64,000 nucleotides of DNA from CAVPGP01 sp963718065 (GCA_963718065.1 CAVQYE010000017.1:135875-199874), one strand, 5' to 3'; numbered from the stretch's first letter, positions 36,032 to 44,031 are shown. Notes: generated by a model not told the origin, from the sequence alone. A program made the numbers and translations.

Positions 36032-36603
36032 GCGCGCAGCTCGACGCGAACCTGTACGCCCGCGGCACCGCGACGCTGATCGCGTCGTGGGAGGAGTACG
36101 CCAAAGGAGCCGCGGACGCGTTCGTGCAGCGGTTGGCCGGCGTCGCTGCCGCCGTCTTCCCGAACGAGCCCGAGCGCAGCGTCTACAACAACGCGCTTCT
36201 CGAGCGACACCTATCAGCGCAAGAGCGGAGAGACGCCGTCAACGCGATGGAGGCCGCCTCCGCGAACGCTGGAGTCGACCGCTTCGCTGCCTGGGTACCC
36301 GAGAGCGACCTGGCGACGCGACACGACCTCGAGCGACGCGCGTACACGCTAGACACATCGACGCGCGCAATGGGGATGTCGCTCGCTGACATCCTCCCGC
36401 CGGTCCCAGGGATCGACCTCGCGCCGCCCAACTGGAGTGAGCACTTGCGAATCGCCAGCGTGCCCTCGGGATTCCTCGCCGCCGCCGACCCCACGGCCTA
36501 CCACATCCTTCTCGCCCGGCTCGACGGCGAGACCGTCGCCACGGACGCTGTTTTGGCGGACTCTTGGTGCCGGTTCACGACGCGAGCTGGGTCGTCCGCT
36601 TGA
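36028..36603 (+). CDS. GNAT-associated N-terminal protein, acetyltransferase part missing
   Basis: 191 residues. The segment 'WEEYAKGAADAFVQRLAG...SVYNNALLERHL' and 'DLERRAYTLDTSTRAMGM' resembles the first half of double-GNAT acetyltransferases in actinobacteria. The catalytic acetyl-CoA fold with a 'RGLGTAL'-type loop that should follow is absent; the frame ends 'LADSWCRFTTRAGSSA'. Either the gene is truncated at about 36,560 or a shift hides the stop. GTG 36028 overlaps the FMN-reductase stop, so it belongs to the same operon. Confidence 0.55.
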   Translation: MSAQLDANLYARGTATLIASWEEYAKGAADAFVQRLAGVAAAVFPNEPERSVYNNALLERHLSAQERRDAVNAMEAASANAGVDRFAAWVPESDLATRHDLERRAYTLDTSTRAMGMSLADILPPVPGIDLAPPNWSEHLRIASVPSGFLAAADPTAYHILLARLDGETVATDAVLADSWCRFTTRAGSSA

Positions 36604-36828
36604 GCCTCTCCTTGACATGGCGGTGTTGGGGTATGGCGCGGTCTCTGCGAAGACAGGCTGTATGGGCTGTGTGCCCTGGTAGATGGCGAGTTCGGCCGCT
36701 CAGCGGCGGGCGTGCGCCAACTCCTGGCCGATAGTGTCGTCCGTCCCTCGATCGAGGGATCTCCGGCAAGTTACCGAGCCGGTGGCGATCTTCACTTGCG
36801 ACACATTCGCAACTTCTGGGGGCTCGCA

Positions 36829-37515
36829 ATGTCGTTCTCTTCTCTTCGCGGAGCGCTTGTCCGTAAGGCGCCGGGCACAGGTCTGGTCTGCGCTTTCTCG
36901 TTGATCTTCGTCGGATCGGCACTGGCCTTGGAGCGCGTTCCCTTCAAGGCCAATCCAGCCGATCAGGCAGGCGCCAAGGCCGCGGTTGTCAAGCGAGCGG
37001 ACCTGGGCGCCGGCTGGCGGGGCGGCGCCACGAAGGTCGACCTGTCAGCGGACTCAGGCTGCCCCGACTGGAAGCCGAAGCAGTCCGATCTCCGCGTTAC
37101 GGGCGCAGCCGCGTCGAGGTTCGTCGCAACGGGGTTGGTGATCAAGAGTGAGGTGCACGTGTTTCAGAGCGCCGCGATGGTGCGCCTCGACTGGCAGCGC
37201 ACCGTCGTCCCTCCGCGTGCGTTCAGTTGCGCCCGCGAGACGATGGCAAATGATTCGAGCGATCCGGAGATCAAGTTCGTCTCGTTCACGAGGCTCTCGT
37301 TTCCGCACGTGACTTCTCAGACGATGGCGTTCCGAGCGCTGCTCGACGTGGCGGGCAAAGGTCCAACGGTCCGCATGATGATGGACGTCGTCTTCGTCGG
37401 TACGGGCCGGAGTGAGCTGAGCTTGTACACGACCGCACCGTTTATGAGCCAGGCGGTCGTGAAGGCAGCGGAGATACGTCTAGCCCGCACCCTCGCTGCG
37501 AGGCTCCCAGCGTAG
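36829..37515 (+). CDS. Secreted or membrane-anchored protein of unknown function
   Basis: 228 residues. An N-terminal hydrophobic stretch ('GLVCAFSLIFVGSALA', ~18-34) acts as signal peptide or anchor. The mature domain has Cys at 'SGCPDW' and 'FSCARE', able to form a disulfide, and a beta-alpha pattern ending 'AEIRLARTLAARLPA'. It resembles an uncharacterised actinobacterial exported family in outline only. ATG 36829 is the start nearest the hydrophobic segment. The 225-base gap before it holds nothing convincing. Confidence 0.55.
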   Translation: MSFSSLRGALVRKAPGTGLVCAFSLIFVGSALALERVPFKANPADQAGAKAAVVKRADLGAGWRGGATKVDLSADSGCPDWKPKQSDLRVTGAAASRFVATGLVIKSEVHVFQSAAMVRLDWQRTVVPPRAFSCARETMANDSSDPEIKFVSFTRLSFPHVTSQTMAFRALLDVAGKGPTVRMMMDVVFVGTGRSELSLYTTAPFMSQAVVKAAEIRLARTLAARLPA

Positions 37516-37570
37516 TCTCGTCGAGGAGCCGGACTCCGCTGTGGCGTTCGGGATCCGGCTCAGCCAGAAG

Positions 37571-37610
37571 CGACGGTGCTGGGATTTGAACCCAGGAGCG
37601 CTCGAGCGCC
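37571..37610 (-). repeat. tRNA 3'-end-like fragment
   Basis: On the minus strand this reads as a tRNA T arm (CTGGG-TTCAAAT-CCCAG) with part of a variable arm (GGCGCTCGAGCG) before it and seven bases plus a discriminator after it. No matching 5' half is present, because the region upstream is the coding sequence of the gene ending at 37,611. It is not the same tRNA as the tRNA-Ser(UGA) copies. A decayed attachment site from a second tRNA is the best reading. Confidence 0.5.
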
Positions 37611-38627
37611 CTACTTGTAGATGGCGATCGGCAGGATCACTGCCCCGGGCGCGAGCACGGTGGCGTCGGAGGCAAGCTCGCCGCTGAGCTTTTCGGCCCC
37701 GTCCTCGCCGTCGTACGCGGCGTCGTCGACCGCGCGGGTTGCGCCCTCGAATTCCGCGAGCGAGGGCTGGTCGACGTATTCGTCGTGGGGGCGGACGGAG
37801 CGAACGAGCTTCCCGACGATCGTGACCGGACCGGAAAGGAGGGTCGGTTCGGACGAGAGCGCGCCGAGGCGGATGGGGAACAGCAGGTCGACGCCGCGCG
37901 GCTTCTTGGCACGTCTGCCATCGCAGGTCGAAAACGGCACGCGCGGGTTCCGCTTTGCGACGGCTGCCAAGTGTCCCATCGTCCGCGCGATCTTTGCCTC
38001 GCCCACGCGCGCGGTGACGCCGCCGCCCAGGAAACTCTTGAGCCGCCCGGCCCGCACGAGCGCCTCTCCGAGCGCCTCATTCGTGAGCGGCTGCCCTTCG
38101 CCGAGGCCCTGATAAGCCATCGACGGGGAGAAGTACCCGCTCGACCCGAAGTTGAGCTGGGCAAGCTGGATGTAGCTGGGAATACGCAGCCGGCAGCGGC
38201 TCAGCTGCACGAACGTTCCCTCGGGCACCTGCGCGAACTCCCGCACGAGCGTCTTCGACGGCGCGCCCACGTCGATCCTGTGCAGGTAGCCGTCGCGGTC
38301 GAGCTGGTCGAGCAGCTGGTAGAAGCGCGCGGTCGCAGTCGGTGTCACCACCCGCTCGCGCGAAGCCGAGCTCCCCGCCGACCCGCCGACCGAGACTCCA
38401 CCGGCGCTGAGACCGGCGTTTCGGCCCTGGGTCAGCTGCTCGGTCAGCTGCTCGGAGCGCGCAAGGCCGCCTTGCAGCTGGCCGAGGTAGAGCGCGACGC
38501 GCGCATTGTCGAGGTAGGCGTAATCCGGCGGCGGGATGCCGGGAGCCTGGCCGAGCGACTGTGCGAGATCGTTCGACGAGCTCCCACCGACAAAAAGCCA
38601 GGCGAAGCCGACCGCCGCCGCACCCAC
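37611..38627 (-). CDS. Single-span protein resembling DUF6414
   Basis: 338 residues or slightly more. One N-terminal span is seen ('VGAAAVGFAWLFVGG'); in-frame sequence 'KRRRLTLAGAAL' continues upstream to about 38,690 without an ATG, so the real start may be non-standard. The segment 'PPDYAYLDNARVALYLGQLQGG' matches the opening motif of DUF6414-like proteins, and a middle region 'EFAQVPEGTFVQLSRCRL...PSYIQLAQ' follows. The function of that group is unknown. It ends at a tRNA-like fragment and starts next to an attachment-site copy, so it may be cargo of the last insertion. Confidence 0.55.
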   Translation of the reverse strand: MGAAAVGFAWLFVGGSSSNDLAQSLGQAPGIPPPDYAYLDNARVALYLGQLQGGLARSEQLTEQLTQGRNAGLSAGGVSVGGSAGSSASRERVVTPTATARFYQLLDQLDRDGYLHRIDVGAPSKTLVREFAQVPEGTFVQLSRCRLRIPSYIQLAQLNFGSSGYFSPSMAYQGLGEGQPLTNEALGEALVRAGRLKSFLGGGVTARVGEAKIARTMGHLAAVAKRNPRVPFSTCDGRRAKKPRGVDLLFPIRLGALSSEPTLLSGPVTIVGKLVRSVRPHDEYVDQPSLAEFEGATRAVDDAAYDGEDGAEKLSGELASDATVLAPGAVILPIAIYK

Positions 38628-38782
38628 CAGCGCCGCTCCGGCAAGAGTCAGCCGACGGCGCTTCGTGCTCTCCGAGCTCGGCGCTTCAGCTATCTACCCA
38701 TCCTCTCCCCGCTTCCACAAGAGGTCAACGGCTACCCGCGCCCCGGCGCTGCCTCGAACACCCCCTCCGACCCACGAACTAG

Positions 38783-38897
38783 CGGCGGGGCTGGGATTCG
38801 AACCCAGGAGACGCTTGCACGCCCAACGGTTTTCAAGACTCTCGGCAAGCGCTTGATTTGCAGGAGTTTTGCTTCTCGTTCGCCAGTCCGTTCGCCA
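38783..38897 (-). repeat. tRNA-Ser 3'-half copy plus shared flank (island junction)
   Basis: 38,783-38,839 repeats the 3' half of tRNA-Ser(UGA) with a single mismatch and stops at the anticodon. The next ~58 bases ('GATTTGCAGGAGTTTTGC', 'TCGTTCGCC') match the copy at 27,889 but not the intact tRNA. Together the two copies bracket a ~10.9 kb block. The same orientation as the intact gene supports site-specific insertion at the tRNA 3' end. The 350-base stretch 38,628-38,977 holds only this. Confidence 0.87.
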
Positions 38898-39033
38898 CGA
38901 GAGCGCGCGCGGCGTCGGACCTCGCGGACTGCTAGGCACCAGGCCGCGCGAATCGAGTTGTGCGGCCCCCCTCTATCTGGTCCAGGGCGTATGTGGGTCC
39001 TGTCAACTTTGAGAGCCAGATTGGAGGTGAGTG

Positions 39034-39312
39034 ATGCCGGCGAAGCGGTTTAGCGTGGAGCAGATTGTGGCCAAGCTGCGTGAGGCGGAGAAGCTGCAGG
39101 CGCAGGGCTTGACGATCCCGCAGAGCTGTAAGCGGCTGGGGATCAGCGATCAGACCTTCTACCGCTGGCGGATCCGTTACGGCGCGTTGAAGGAGGACGA
39201 GGCGCAGCGGCTGAAGGCGCTGGAGCAGGAGAACAGCCGCTTGAAGAAGATTGTGGCTGAGCAGGCGCTGGACATCTCGTTGCTGAAGGATCTGCAGCGG
39301 GGAAACTGGTGA
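39034..39312 (+). CDS. IS3-family transposase OrfA (HTH)
   Basis: 92 residues. A helix-turn-helix DNA-binding domain 'SVEQIVAKLREAEKLQAQG', 'CKRLGISDQTFYRWR' is followed by a leucine-zipper helix 'LKALEQENSRLKKIVAEQAL'. It recognises the element's ends and multimerises with the catalytic part. ATG 39034 follows a TTGGAGG site; GTG 39031 is possible. Its stop overlaps the OrfB GTG. Confidence 0.92.
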   Translation: MPAKRFSVEQIVAKLREAEKLQAQGLTIPQSCKRLGISDQTFYRWRIRYGALKEDEAQRLKALEQENSRLKKIVAEQALDISLLKDLQRGNW

Positions 39313-40160
39313 GCCCGGCGCGCCGTCGTGCCGCTGTGCGCTTCTTGGTGAAGCGACGGCGGGTGTCGGAGCGTCGGGCCTGCCAGCTGGTGGGGCAGCA
39401 CCGCTCGACGCAGCGCTACGAGCGGCTGCCGGCCGAGTACGAGCTGCGCTTGGTCGCGCGGATGAACGAGCTCGCGGCCGCGCATCCGCGCTACGGCTAC
39501 CGGCGCATCTGGGCGCTCTTGCGCAGCGAGGGCTGGCGGGTAAACCGGAAGCGGATCGAGCGGTTGTGGCGACTGGAGGGCCACCGGGTGCCGCCGCGGC
39601 GCGTGAAGGCCTCCGGGAGGAGGGCTGAGGGCGATGCGGAGCGGGCGATCTGGAACCTGCCCGCCACCGGCCCGAATCACGTTTGGTCGTACGACTTCAT
39701 GGGCGCCCGCACCCGTGACGGCGGCGCGCTGCGGATCCTGAACGTTGTCGACGAGTACACGCGGGTCGCGGTCGGATCCCGGGTGGCGCGCTCGATCGGT
39801 GCCGGCGACGTGATCAGCGAGCTCGAGCGGCTCTTCGCCCGCCACGGCAAGCCGCAGCTGCTGCGCTCGGACAACGGACGCGAGTTCATCGCCGCCAGCC
39901 TCGGCGACTGGCTGGCCGAGCAGGGCGTCAAGACCGCGTTCATCGAGAAGGGCAGCCCGCAGCAGAACGCGTTCGTGGAGCGCTTCAACGGCACGATGCG
40001 CGACGAGGTCCTCAACGGCGAGGAGTTCGACAGCCTGCTCGAAGCGCGGGTCGTGATCGGTGCCTGGGTCGAGCAGTACAACACGCAGCGCCCCCACCGC
40101 GGACTCGGCATGATGACACCCAGTGCGTTCGCTGCGACCTGCAAAGCGGGACCCGCGTGA
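39309..40160 (+). CDS. IS3-family transposase OrfB (DDE integrase)
   Basis: 283 residues with an rve/DDE catalytic core. The three acidic residues are in 'WSYDFMGA' (~127), 'LLRSDNGREFIA' (~187) and 'QQNAFVERFNGTM' (~223), with the HTH_21 linker 'MNELAAAHPRYGYRRIWALL' ahead. All catalytic residues are intact, so the element may still be active. It starts at GTG 39309 inside the orfA stop; no clear slippery site for a frameshifted OrfAB was found. Confidence 0.93.
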   Translation: MSPARRRAAVRFLVKRRRVSERRACQLVGQHRSTQRYERLPAEYELRLVARMNELAAAHPRYGYRRIWALLRSEGWRVNRKRIERLWRLEGHRVPPRRVKASGRRAEGDAERAIWNLPATGPNHVWSYDFMGARTRDGGALRILNVVDEYTRVAVGSRVARSIGAGDVISELERLFARHGKPQLLRSDNGREFIAASLGDWLAEQGVKTAFIEKGSPQQNAFVERFNGTMRDEVLNGEEFDSLLEARVVIGAWVEQYNTQRPHRGLGMMTPSAFAATCKAGPA

Positions 40161-40236
40161 GAGTCACCCCCCACACACGACCTGGACCAGTCCATCGGCG
40201 CCGATCGCGGCGCGACACGAGCACCCGGCGGGCTAG

Positions 40237-40512
40237 ATGGCTAGGACGGTCCCTCAATCAAAATCGACCAAGAGCAGGGGGCCGGTCAGATGGGATAAGG
40301 GCAACGGCCGGGTCTATCAGTCGCGGGAGTACGACGCCTCAGGTAACCCCGTCCTCGATATCGACTTCACGCATCCGACCTTCCCGAACGGATCGTTGCG
40401 ACCGGGACACACAGCGCCTGAGTGGCATGCGTGGGAGGTAAACGATCCTCGGGCGGGGCCGGCCTCCGGTTTTCGCAGAGGGCCGGGCATGCCTTCGAGG
40501 CCGGGGAGATGA
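40237..40512 (+). CDS. Small toxin-domain-like protein
   Basis: 91 residues. 'GRVYQSREYDASGNPVLDID' and 'NGSLRPGHTAPEWHAWEVND' resemble the short C-terminal domains seen on polymorphic (Rhs-type) toxins, with a lone His near the end. There is no delivery domain, so it is either an orphan toxin module or an unrelated small protein. Base composition is less GC-rich than the neighbours. It is ATGA-coupled to the gene after it, the layout of a toxin and its immunity gene. The function is inferred only. Confidence 0.45.
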   Translation: MARTVPQSKSTKSRGPVRWDKGNGRVYQSREYDASGNPVLDIDFTHPTFPNGSLRPGHTAPEWHAWEVNDPRAGPASGFRRGPGMPSRPGR

Positions 40513-40889
40513 GTATGCAGGCGATTACGATCTCGGCGTTTCGCGACGGTCGTCCACTTACGCTCGAAGAGCTTCTGAATGCATTGGGCGCGGCTGGTCG
40601 GTCCGCCGTCTGGCGCATATCAAATTTGGAGGTCGCTCCAGGCGAATCGGCGAAGCGTTTGCATGCCGTCTCCGATCAAGGGACTGTTCTCACTGGGGAT
40701 GAGCTCTTCGCGTTGGCACCTGGGACGCAGGTGATCGACGGCGTGTTCGAAGCCAGTCGTGTTGACTCTCGCGAGCCGTGGGTGCGTCTCCGGGCAGTCG
40801 ACGGAACATCGTGGGATGTTGTGACCGAGGATGTCAGGGTGGTCCGAGACTTCGAGCGCCTATTCCCAGACGCCATCCCCCCTGCGTGA
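40509..40889 (+). CDS. Partner of the toxin-like gene (possible immunity protein)
   Basis: 126 residues, acidic, no membrane span and no domain I recognise. Features are 'LTLEELLNALGAAGRSAVWR' at the start and 'DVRVVRDFERLFPDA' at the end. It overlaps the preceding 91-residue gene by four bases (ATGA). An immunity role is a guess from that layout and from its position in the island next to the tRNA. Codon use is closer to its partner than to the chromosome. Confidence 0.42.
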   Translation: MSMQAITISAFRDGRPLTLEELLNALGAAGRSAVWRISNLEVAPGESAKRLHAVSDQGTVLTGDELFALAPGTQVIDGVFEASRVDSREPWVRLRAVDGTSWDVVTEDVRVVRDFERLFPDAIPPA

Positions 40890-40985
40890 TGACGTCCAAC
40901 CGCCGCAGGCAGGGTCGATCAGTCCTTCTTGCCGTACAGCTCGTGTTCGATGACCGGCGACATCGCCGGCAACCTTGGGAGATAG

Positions 40986-41072
40986 CGGCGGGGCTGGGAT
41001 TCGAACCCAGGAGGCGCTTGCACGCCCAACGGTTTTCAAGACCGCCCCGTTCGACCGCTCCGGCACCCCGCC
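40986..41072 (-). tRNA. tRNA-Ser (anticodon UGA)
   Basis: A complete 87-base class II tRNA. The acceptor GGCGGGG pairs with CCCCGCC, the discriminator is G and the anticodon loop CTTGAAA gives UGA. A long variable arm (GGGCGTGCAAGCGCC) and a T arm with TTCGAAT are present; no CCA is encoded. It is the insertion site for the island at lower coordinates: three truncated copies of its 3' half lie at 25,060, 27,889 and 38,783. It neighbours serS. Confidence 0.95.
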
Positions 41073-41138
41073 GCGCAAGCATTGAAGCGGAAAGCGCGGA
41101 CTGTGCGATGGCACCGCTCGATTGACTAATGTCCCTGT

Positions 41139-41342
41139 ATGCCAGTAGCCCAACAAGTGATCGCAGTCGTCGAGGGCGAGATCAAGCGCCTCTCGAAGAC
41201 CGACGGAAACGAGACGCAGATCGAGTCCCTGCACGTGCTGCTCGAAGAGGCTCGCACCTCGGAGGACGGAACCGTTCCCGAGGAAAGCGTGCTCGAGAGC
41301 GGCCTCCATCCCGAGCAGGCTCAGAAGCTCCTCGACTACTAG
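41139..41342 (+). CDS. 67-residue acidic helical protein
   Basis: A small acidic protein that appears fully helical ('VAQQVIAVVEGEIKRLSK', 'QIESLHVLLEEARTSEDG', 'LHPEQAQKLLDY'). No family is recognised. ATG 41139 has no strong ribosome site. It is followed by a good hairpin and is convergent with serS, consistent with a real short gene. Confidence 0.5.
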   Translation: MPVAQQVIAVVEGEIKRLSKTDGNETQIESLHVLLEEARTSEDGTVPEESVLESGLHPEQAQKLLDY

Positions 41343-41385
41343 GAGCGCGCGCGTCCCTCGGGACCGCACGCCGCAAGAAAGACAA

Positions 41386-41409
41386 ATCGGGCCGCCGTCT
41401 CCGGCGGCC
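41386..41409. terminator. Hairpin CGGGCCGCCG-TCTC-CGGCGGCCCG
   Basis: A perfect 10-base-pair stem with a four-base loop, 44 bases after the 67-residue gene. AAAT precedes and CTCTT follows the stem, so it could stop transcripts from either side. Confidence 0.8.
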
Positions 41410-41491
41410 CGACTCTTGCGCGCTTAAGGCCTGTTAGGAGCGCTCCCCGCGTTCACGGCCCGAGGCTCCCCTTGCGAGGCCCCGAAGTCGT

Positions 41492-41520
41492 CGCCTCCCT
41501 TCTGCGGAACAAGGGAGGCG
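41492..41520 (-). terminator. Hairpin terminator of the serS operon
   Basis: CGCCTCCCTT (41,492-41,501) and AAGGGAGGCG (41,511-41,520) form a perfect 10-base-pair stem with a nine-base loop, about 70 bases past the serS stop. With the hairpin at 41,386 it makes a two-hairpin convergent boundary. The rest of 41,343-41,589 holds no gene. Confidence 0.65.
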
Positions 41521-41589
41521 AGGCTCCTGCCTCGTGCTCATTCTGCTCTCGCTCCGCCGCGAGCGCACTCCCCCGCGTGAGTGATCTGC

Positions 41590-42786
41590 CTACCGCGAAA
41601 CGTGGGAGGGAGCGCCGTACTGGCGCAGCGCGTCGGGCACCTCGCCCTGGAAGTTCTCCAGGATCGCGAGCACCATCCGGTCGACGACCGCGGTGCCGTT
41701 CAGCGTGTGCGGCGTCTCGAGCGAGCGCTCGCCGGGGCGGTAGCGGATGCCGCTCCGCCGTGCCTGGTAGTCGGTTGTGTTCGAGCACGACGTGATCTCG
41801 CGGTAGCGCTCCTGCGAGGGGAACCACGCCTCGATGTCGTACCGCTTTGCGGCGGCGGACGAGAGGTCGCCGGCCGCCGTGTTGACGACGCGGTACGGCA
41901 GCTCGAGCGCCTGGACGATCGACTCCTCGATGGCGAGCAGCCGCTCGTGCTCGTCCCACGACTCCTCGGGAAGCGTGTACGCAACCATCTCGACCTTCTG
42001 GAACTGGTGCACGCGGAACATGCCGCGCGTGTCGCGGCCGGCGGCGCCCGACTCGCGCCGGAAGCACGACGAGTAGGCGCAGTAGCGGATCGGCAGCTCC
42101 TCGAGGATCTCGCCCATGTGCATGCCGATCAGCGGCACCTCCGAGGTGCCGACGAGGTAGAGCCCGTCCTCCGGCACCGCGTAGTAGTCGCTCTTGTCCG
42201 AGGGGAAGAAGCCGGTGCCGTACATCGCCTCCTCGCGCACCAGCACCGGCGGCAGGACCGGCGTGAAGCCCGCGCCGACGAGCCGGTCGAGGCCGAGCCG
42301 GTACATCGCGAGCGCGACGAGAGCCGCGTCGCCGACGATGAAGCCGAAGCGCGAGCCGGAGATCTTCGCCGCGCGCTCCATGTCGAAGCGCCCGATCTCC
42401 GTGTGCTCCTTCGGGCTCTCGAGCTGCGGCGGCTCGCCCCAGCGCTTGATCTCGACCGCGTCCTCCTCGGTCTTGCCGTCGGCGGCCGACTCGTGCGGCG
42501 GATTCGGCACCTTGGCGATCGCCGCGTCGCGTGCCTGCTCCGCCTCGGTGAGCTGCGCCTCGACTTCCTGCAGGCGCGCCTTCACGTCCTTCATCGCCTC
42601 GATCTGCTCGGGCGTCGGCTTGCCCTGGAGCTTCTGCTGCGCGCGCAGCTCGTCGGCCTGGGGCACGAGCTCGCGCCAGCGGGCGTCGGCGGCCAGCAGC
42701 TCGTCGAAGGCCTCGCCCGCGCCACGGCGCTCGAGCGCCGCGCGAACGCGATCCGGATCGTTGCGGGCTGCCTTGAGATCGATCAT
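41590..42786 (-). CDS. serS: Seryl-tRNA synthetase
   Basis: An intact class II synthetase of 398 residues that charges tRNA-Ser in the cytoplasm. The N-terminal antiparallel coiled-coil arm is residues ~25-100 ('ADELRAQQKLQGKPTPEQIE' region). Motif 2 has 'CFRRESGAAGRDTRGMFR' and motif 3 has 'ETPHTLNGTAVVDRMVLAIL'; the serine-binding 'VGTSEVPLIGMH' is present. The sequence is shorter than many SerRS (about 420-430), with a compact arm. ATG 42786 overlaps the HAD gene's stop. A tRNA-Ser gene lies 0.5 kb downstream. Confidence 0.97.
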   Translation of the reverse strand: MIDLKAARNDPDRVRAALERRGAGEAFDELLAADARWRELVPQADELRAQQKLQGKPTPEQIEAMKDVKARLQEVEAQLTEAEQARDAAIAKVPNPPHESAADGKTEEDAVEIKRWGEPPQLESPKEHTEIGRFDMERAAKISGSRFGFIVGDAALVALAMYRLGLDRLVGAGFTPVLPPVLVREEAMYGTGFFPSDKSDYYAVPEDGLYLVGTSEVPLIGMHMGEILEELPIRYCAYSSCFRRESGAAGRDTRGMFRVHQFQKVEMVAYTLPEESWDEHERLLAIEESIVQALELPYRVVNTAAGDLSSAAAKRYDIEAWFPSQERYREITSCSNTTDYQARRSGIRYRPGERSLETPHTLNGTAVVDRMVLAILENFQGEVPDALRQYGAPSHVSR

Positions 42787-43610
42787 TGGCGTGAGTCTAG
42801 GTACGCCTCGATCAACTGTGCGACGCCTTCGTCGGAGTCGCGCGGGCAGACGAAGTCGGCGACGGCGAGCACGCGCTCGTGCGCGTTCGCGACGGCGACC
42901 GCGAACCCGGCCCACTCGAGGAGCTCGACGTCGTTCTCGCCGTCCCCGAACGCGACGGCCTGCGCGGGCGAGACGCCGAGCCGCTCGGCGAGGAAGTCCA
43001 TCCCGGCGGCCTTCGTCACCTCCGGGTGCGCGAACTCGAGGAAGTAGGGGAGGGACTTCGAGATGTAGAGCCGTGCGCCGAAGCGTTCCTTCAGCCGGAC
43101 TTCGAGCTCGTCGAGCGCTTTTGGGTCTCCGACCGCGACGAGCTTCGTCGGGTCCCGGTCGAGCCAGGCGCCGAGCGGGCCGACCGGGTGGATCGTCAGG
43201 TTCTGGAAGTCGGCATACGCGCGCGCCTCCTCGGTCACCTCGGCGACGTAGAGCTCGTCGTCCACGTAGCAGTTCAGGTGGAAGCCCTCCGCCTCGACGG
43301 CGGCGATCGCCTCATGCGCGAGCGCGAGCGGGATCGGGACGTGGCGCAGGAACTCACCGGTGCGCGGGTCGGCGACCACGGCGCCCTGGTAGCAGACGAC
43401 CGGATCGTCGAGACCGGCCTCCGCGAGATAACGGTTCACCGACTGGAACATCCGGCCGGTGACGACCACGACGTGGATGCCGGCGGCGCGCGCGGCATGG
43501 AGCGCGGCGGCGGTGCGGGGGCGCAGCACGGCGTCCTCGGCGATCAGCGTCCGGTCGAAGTCGGTCGCGAAGAGCGCGACGTCGCGCGGGAACCCGGGTG
43601 GGAGGCTCAG
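42783..43610 (-). CDS. HAD-superfamily (Cof-type) phosphatase
   Basis: About 275 residues. HAD motif I is 'ATDFDRTLIA', motif II 'VVVTGR', motif III Lys in 'ARLYISKSLP/EVTKAAGMDFL' and motif IV 'AFGDGENDVELL'. A C2B-type cap lies between. These Cof-like enzymes dephosphorylate sugar phosphates or FMN-type substrates. No ATG/GTG start exists after the upstream stop. The best N-terminus 'LSLPPGFPRDVALF' begins at CTG 43610, inside the cytochrome stop, so either a CTG start or a base error. It sits between cytochrome c and serS in one operon. Confidence 0.82.
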   Translation of the reverse strand: MSLPPGFPRDVALFATDFDRTLIAEDAVLRPRTAAALHAARAAGIHVVVVTGRMFQSVNRYLAEAGLDDPVVCYQGAVVADPRTGEFLRHVPIPLALAHEAIAAVEAEGFHLNCYVDDELYVAEVTEEARAYADFQNLTIHPVGPLGAWLDRDPTKLVAVGDPKALDELEVRLKERFGARLYISKSLPYFLEFAHPEVTKAAGMDFLAERLGVSPAQAVAFGDGENDVELLEWAGFAVAVANAHERVLAVADFVCPRDSDEGVAQLIEAYLDSRQ

Positions 43611-44020
43611 CCGGTGGATCCGCCGGTCGCCGTGACGACGTACGTGGCGACGTTGGCGATGTCCTTGTCGGAAAGCTGGCCCTTGAACGGCGGCATCGCA
43701 CCGGCGCCGTTCGTCACCCGCTGGGTCACGAGCGCCAGGTCGGGCTTCGAGTCGTCCAGGTTCGGGCCGACGTTCCCCGTAGAGCCGGCGTCCTTCAGCG
43801 TGTGGCAGCCCGTGCAGCCCGCGCTGAGGAAGATCTTCTTCCCCGCTATGGGGTCGCCCTTCACCGCCTGCGTCGTCGAGGTCGTCTGCGGCTTCGGCAG
43901 CGTGCCGACGACGGTCTCCGGAACGGGCTTCACCTCTTTGCCGTCCATGCACCCTGCGAGCAGGAATCCGAACAGGAGCAGGGGGAGCAGCAGGAGCAGG
44001 CTTTGACGCCGAGCGTGCAT
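43607..44020 (-). CDS. Membrane-anchored c-type cytochrome
   Basis: 137 residues. A lipoprotein-like signal 'LLLFGFLLAGC' puts a lipid-anchored Cys at about 23. The haem-binding CxxCH is 'SAGCTGCHTL', and the axial Met lies in 'GAGAMPPFKGQLSDKDI'. It fits a class I, monohaem cytochrome c for electron transfer outside the membrane. The start is ATG 44020. The frame continues upstream only because a shift in the next gene removes its stop; the two are separate genes. Its stop overlaps the HAD gene's start. Confidence 0.85.
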   Translation of the reverse strand: MHARRQSLLLLLPLLLFGFLLAGCMDGKEVKPVPETVVGTLPKPQTTSTTQAVKGDPIAGKKIFLSAGCTGCHTLKDAGSTGNVGPNLDDSKPDLALVTQRVTNGAGAMPPFKGQLSDKDIANVATYVVTATGGSTG

Positions 44021-44031
44021 CGGGCGCGAGT

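Larger units (their letters stand above)
38978..40189 (+). mobile_element. IS3-family insertion sequence, complete
   Basis: About 1.2 kb with orfA and orfB. Imperfect terminal inverted repeats are visible: TGGTCCAGG-N-CGTATGTGGG at 38,978 and, inverted at the right end, TGGTCCAGG-N-CGTGTGTGGG finishing at 40,189. Ends TGG...CCA match the TG...CA rule of the family. No exact target duplication is seen (flanks TCTAT and TCCAT are near matches). It sits between the last tRNA-Ser remnant and the toxin-like pair. Confidence 0.85.

Noticed and set aside
39280..39312. Slippery site for an OrfAB fusion in the IS3 element
   Set aside because: No A6G or similar heptamer occurs in the orfA end; only a GTGA-type overlap is seen.
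25060..41072. An integrase driving the tRNA-Ser island
   Set aside because: No tyrosine-recombinase or full serine-recombinase gene is visible; the IS3 transposase does not target tRNA ends.
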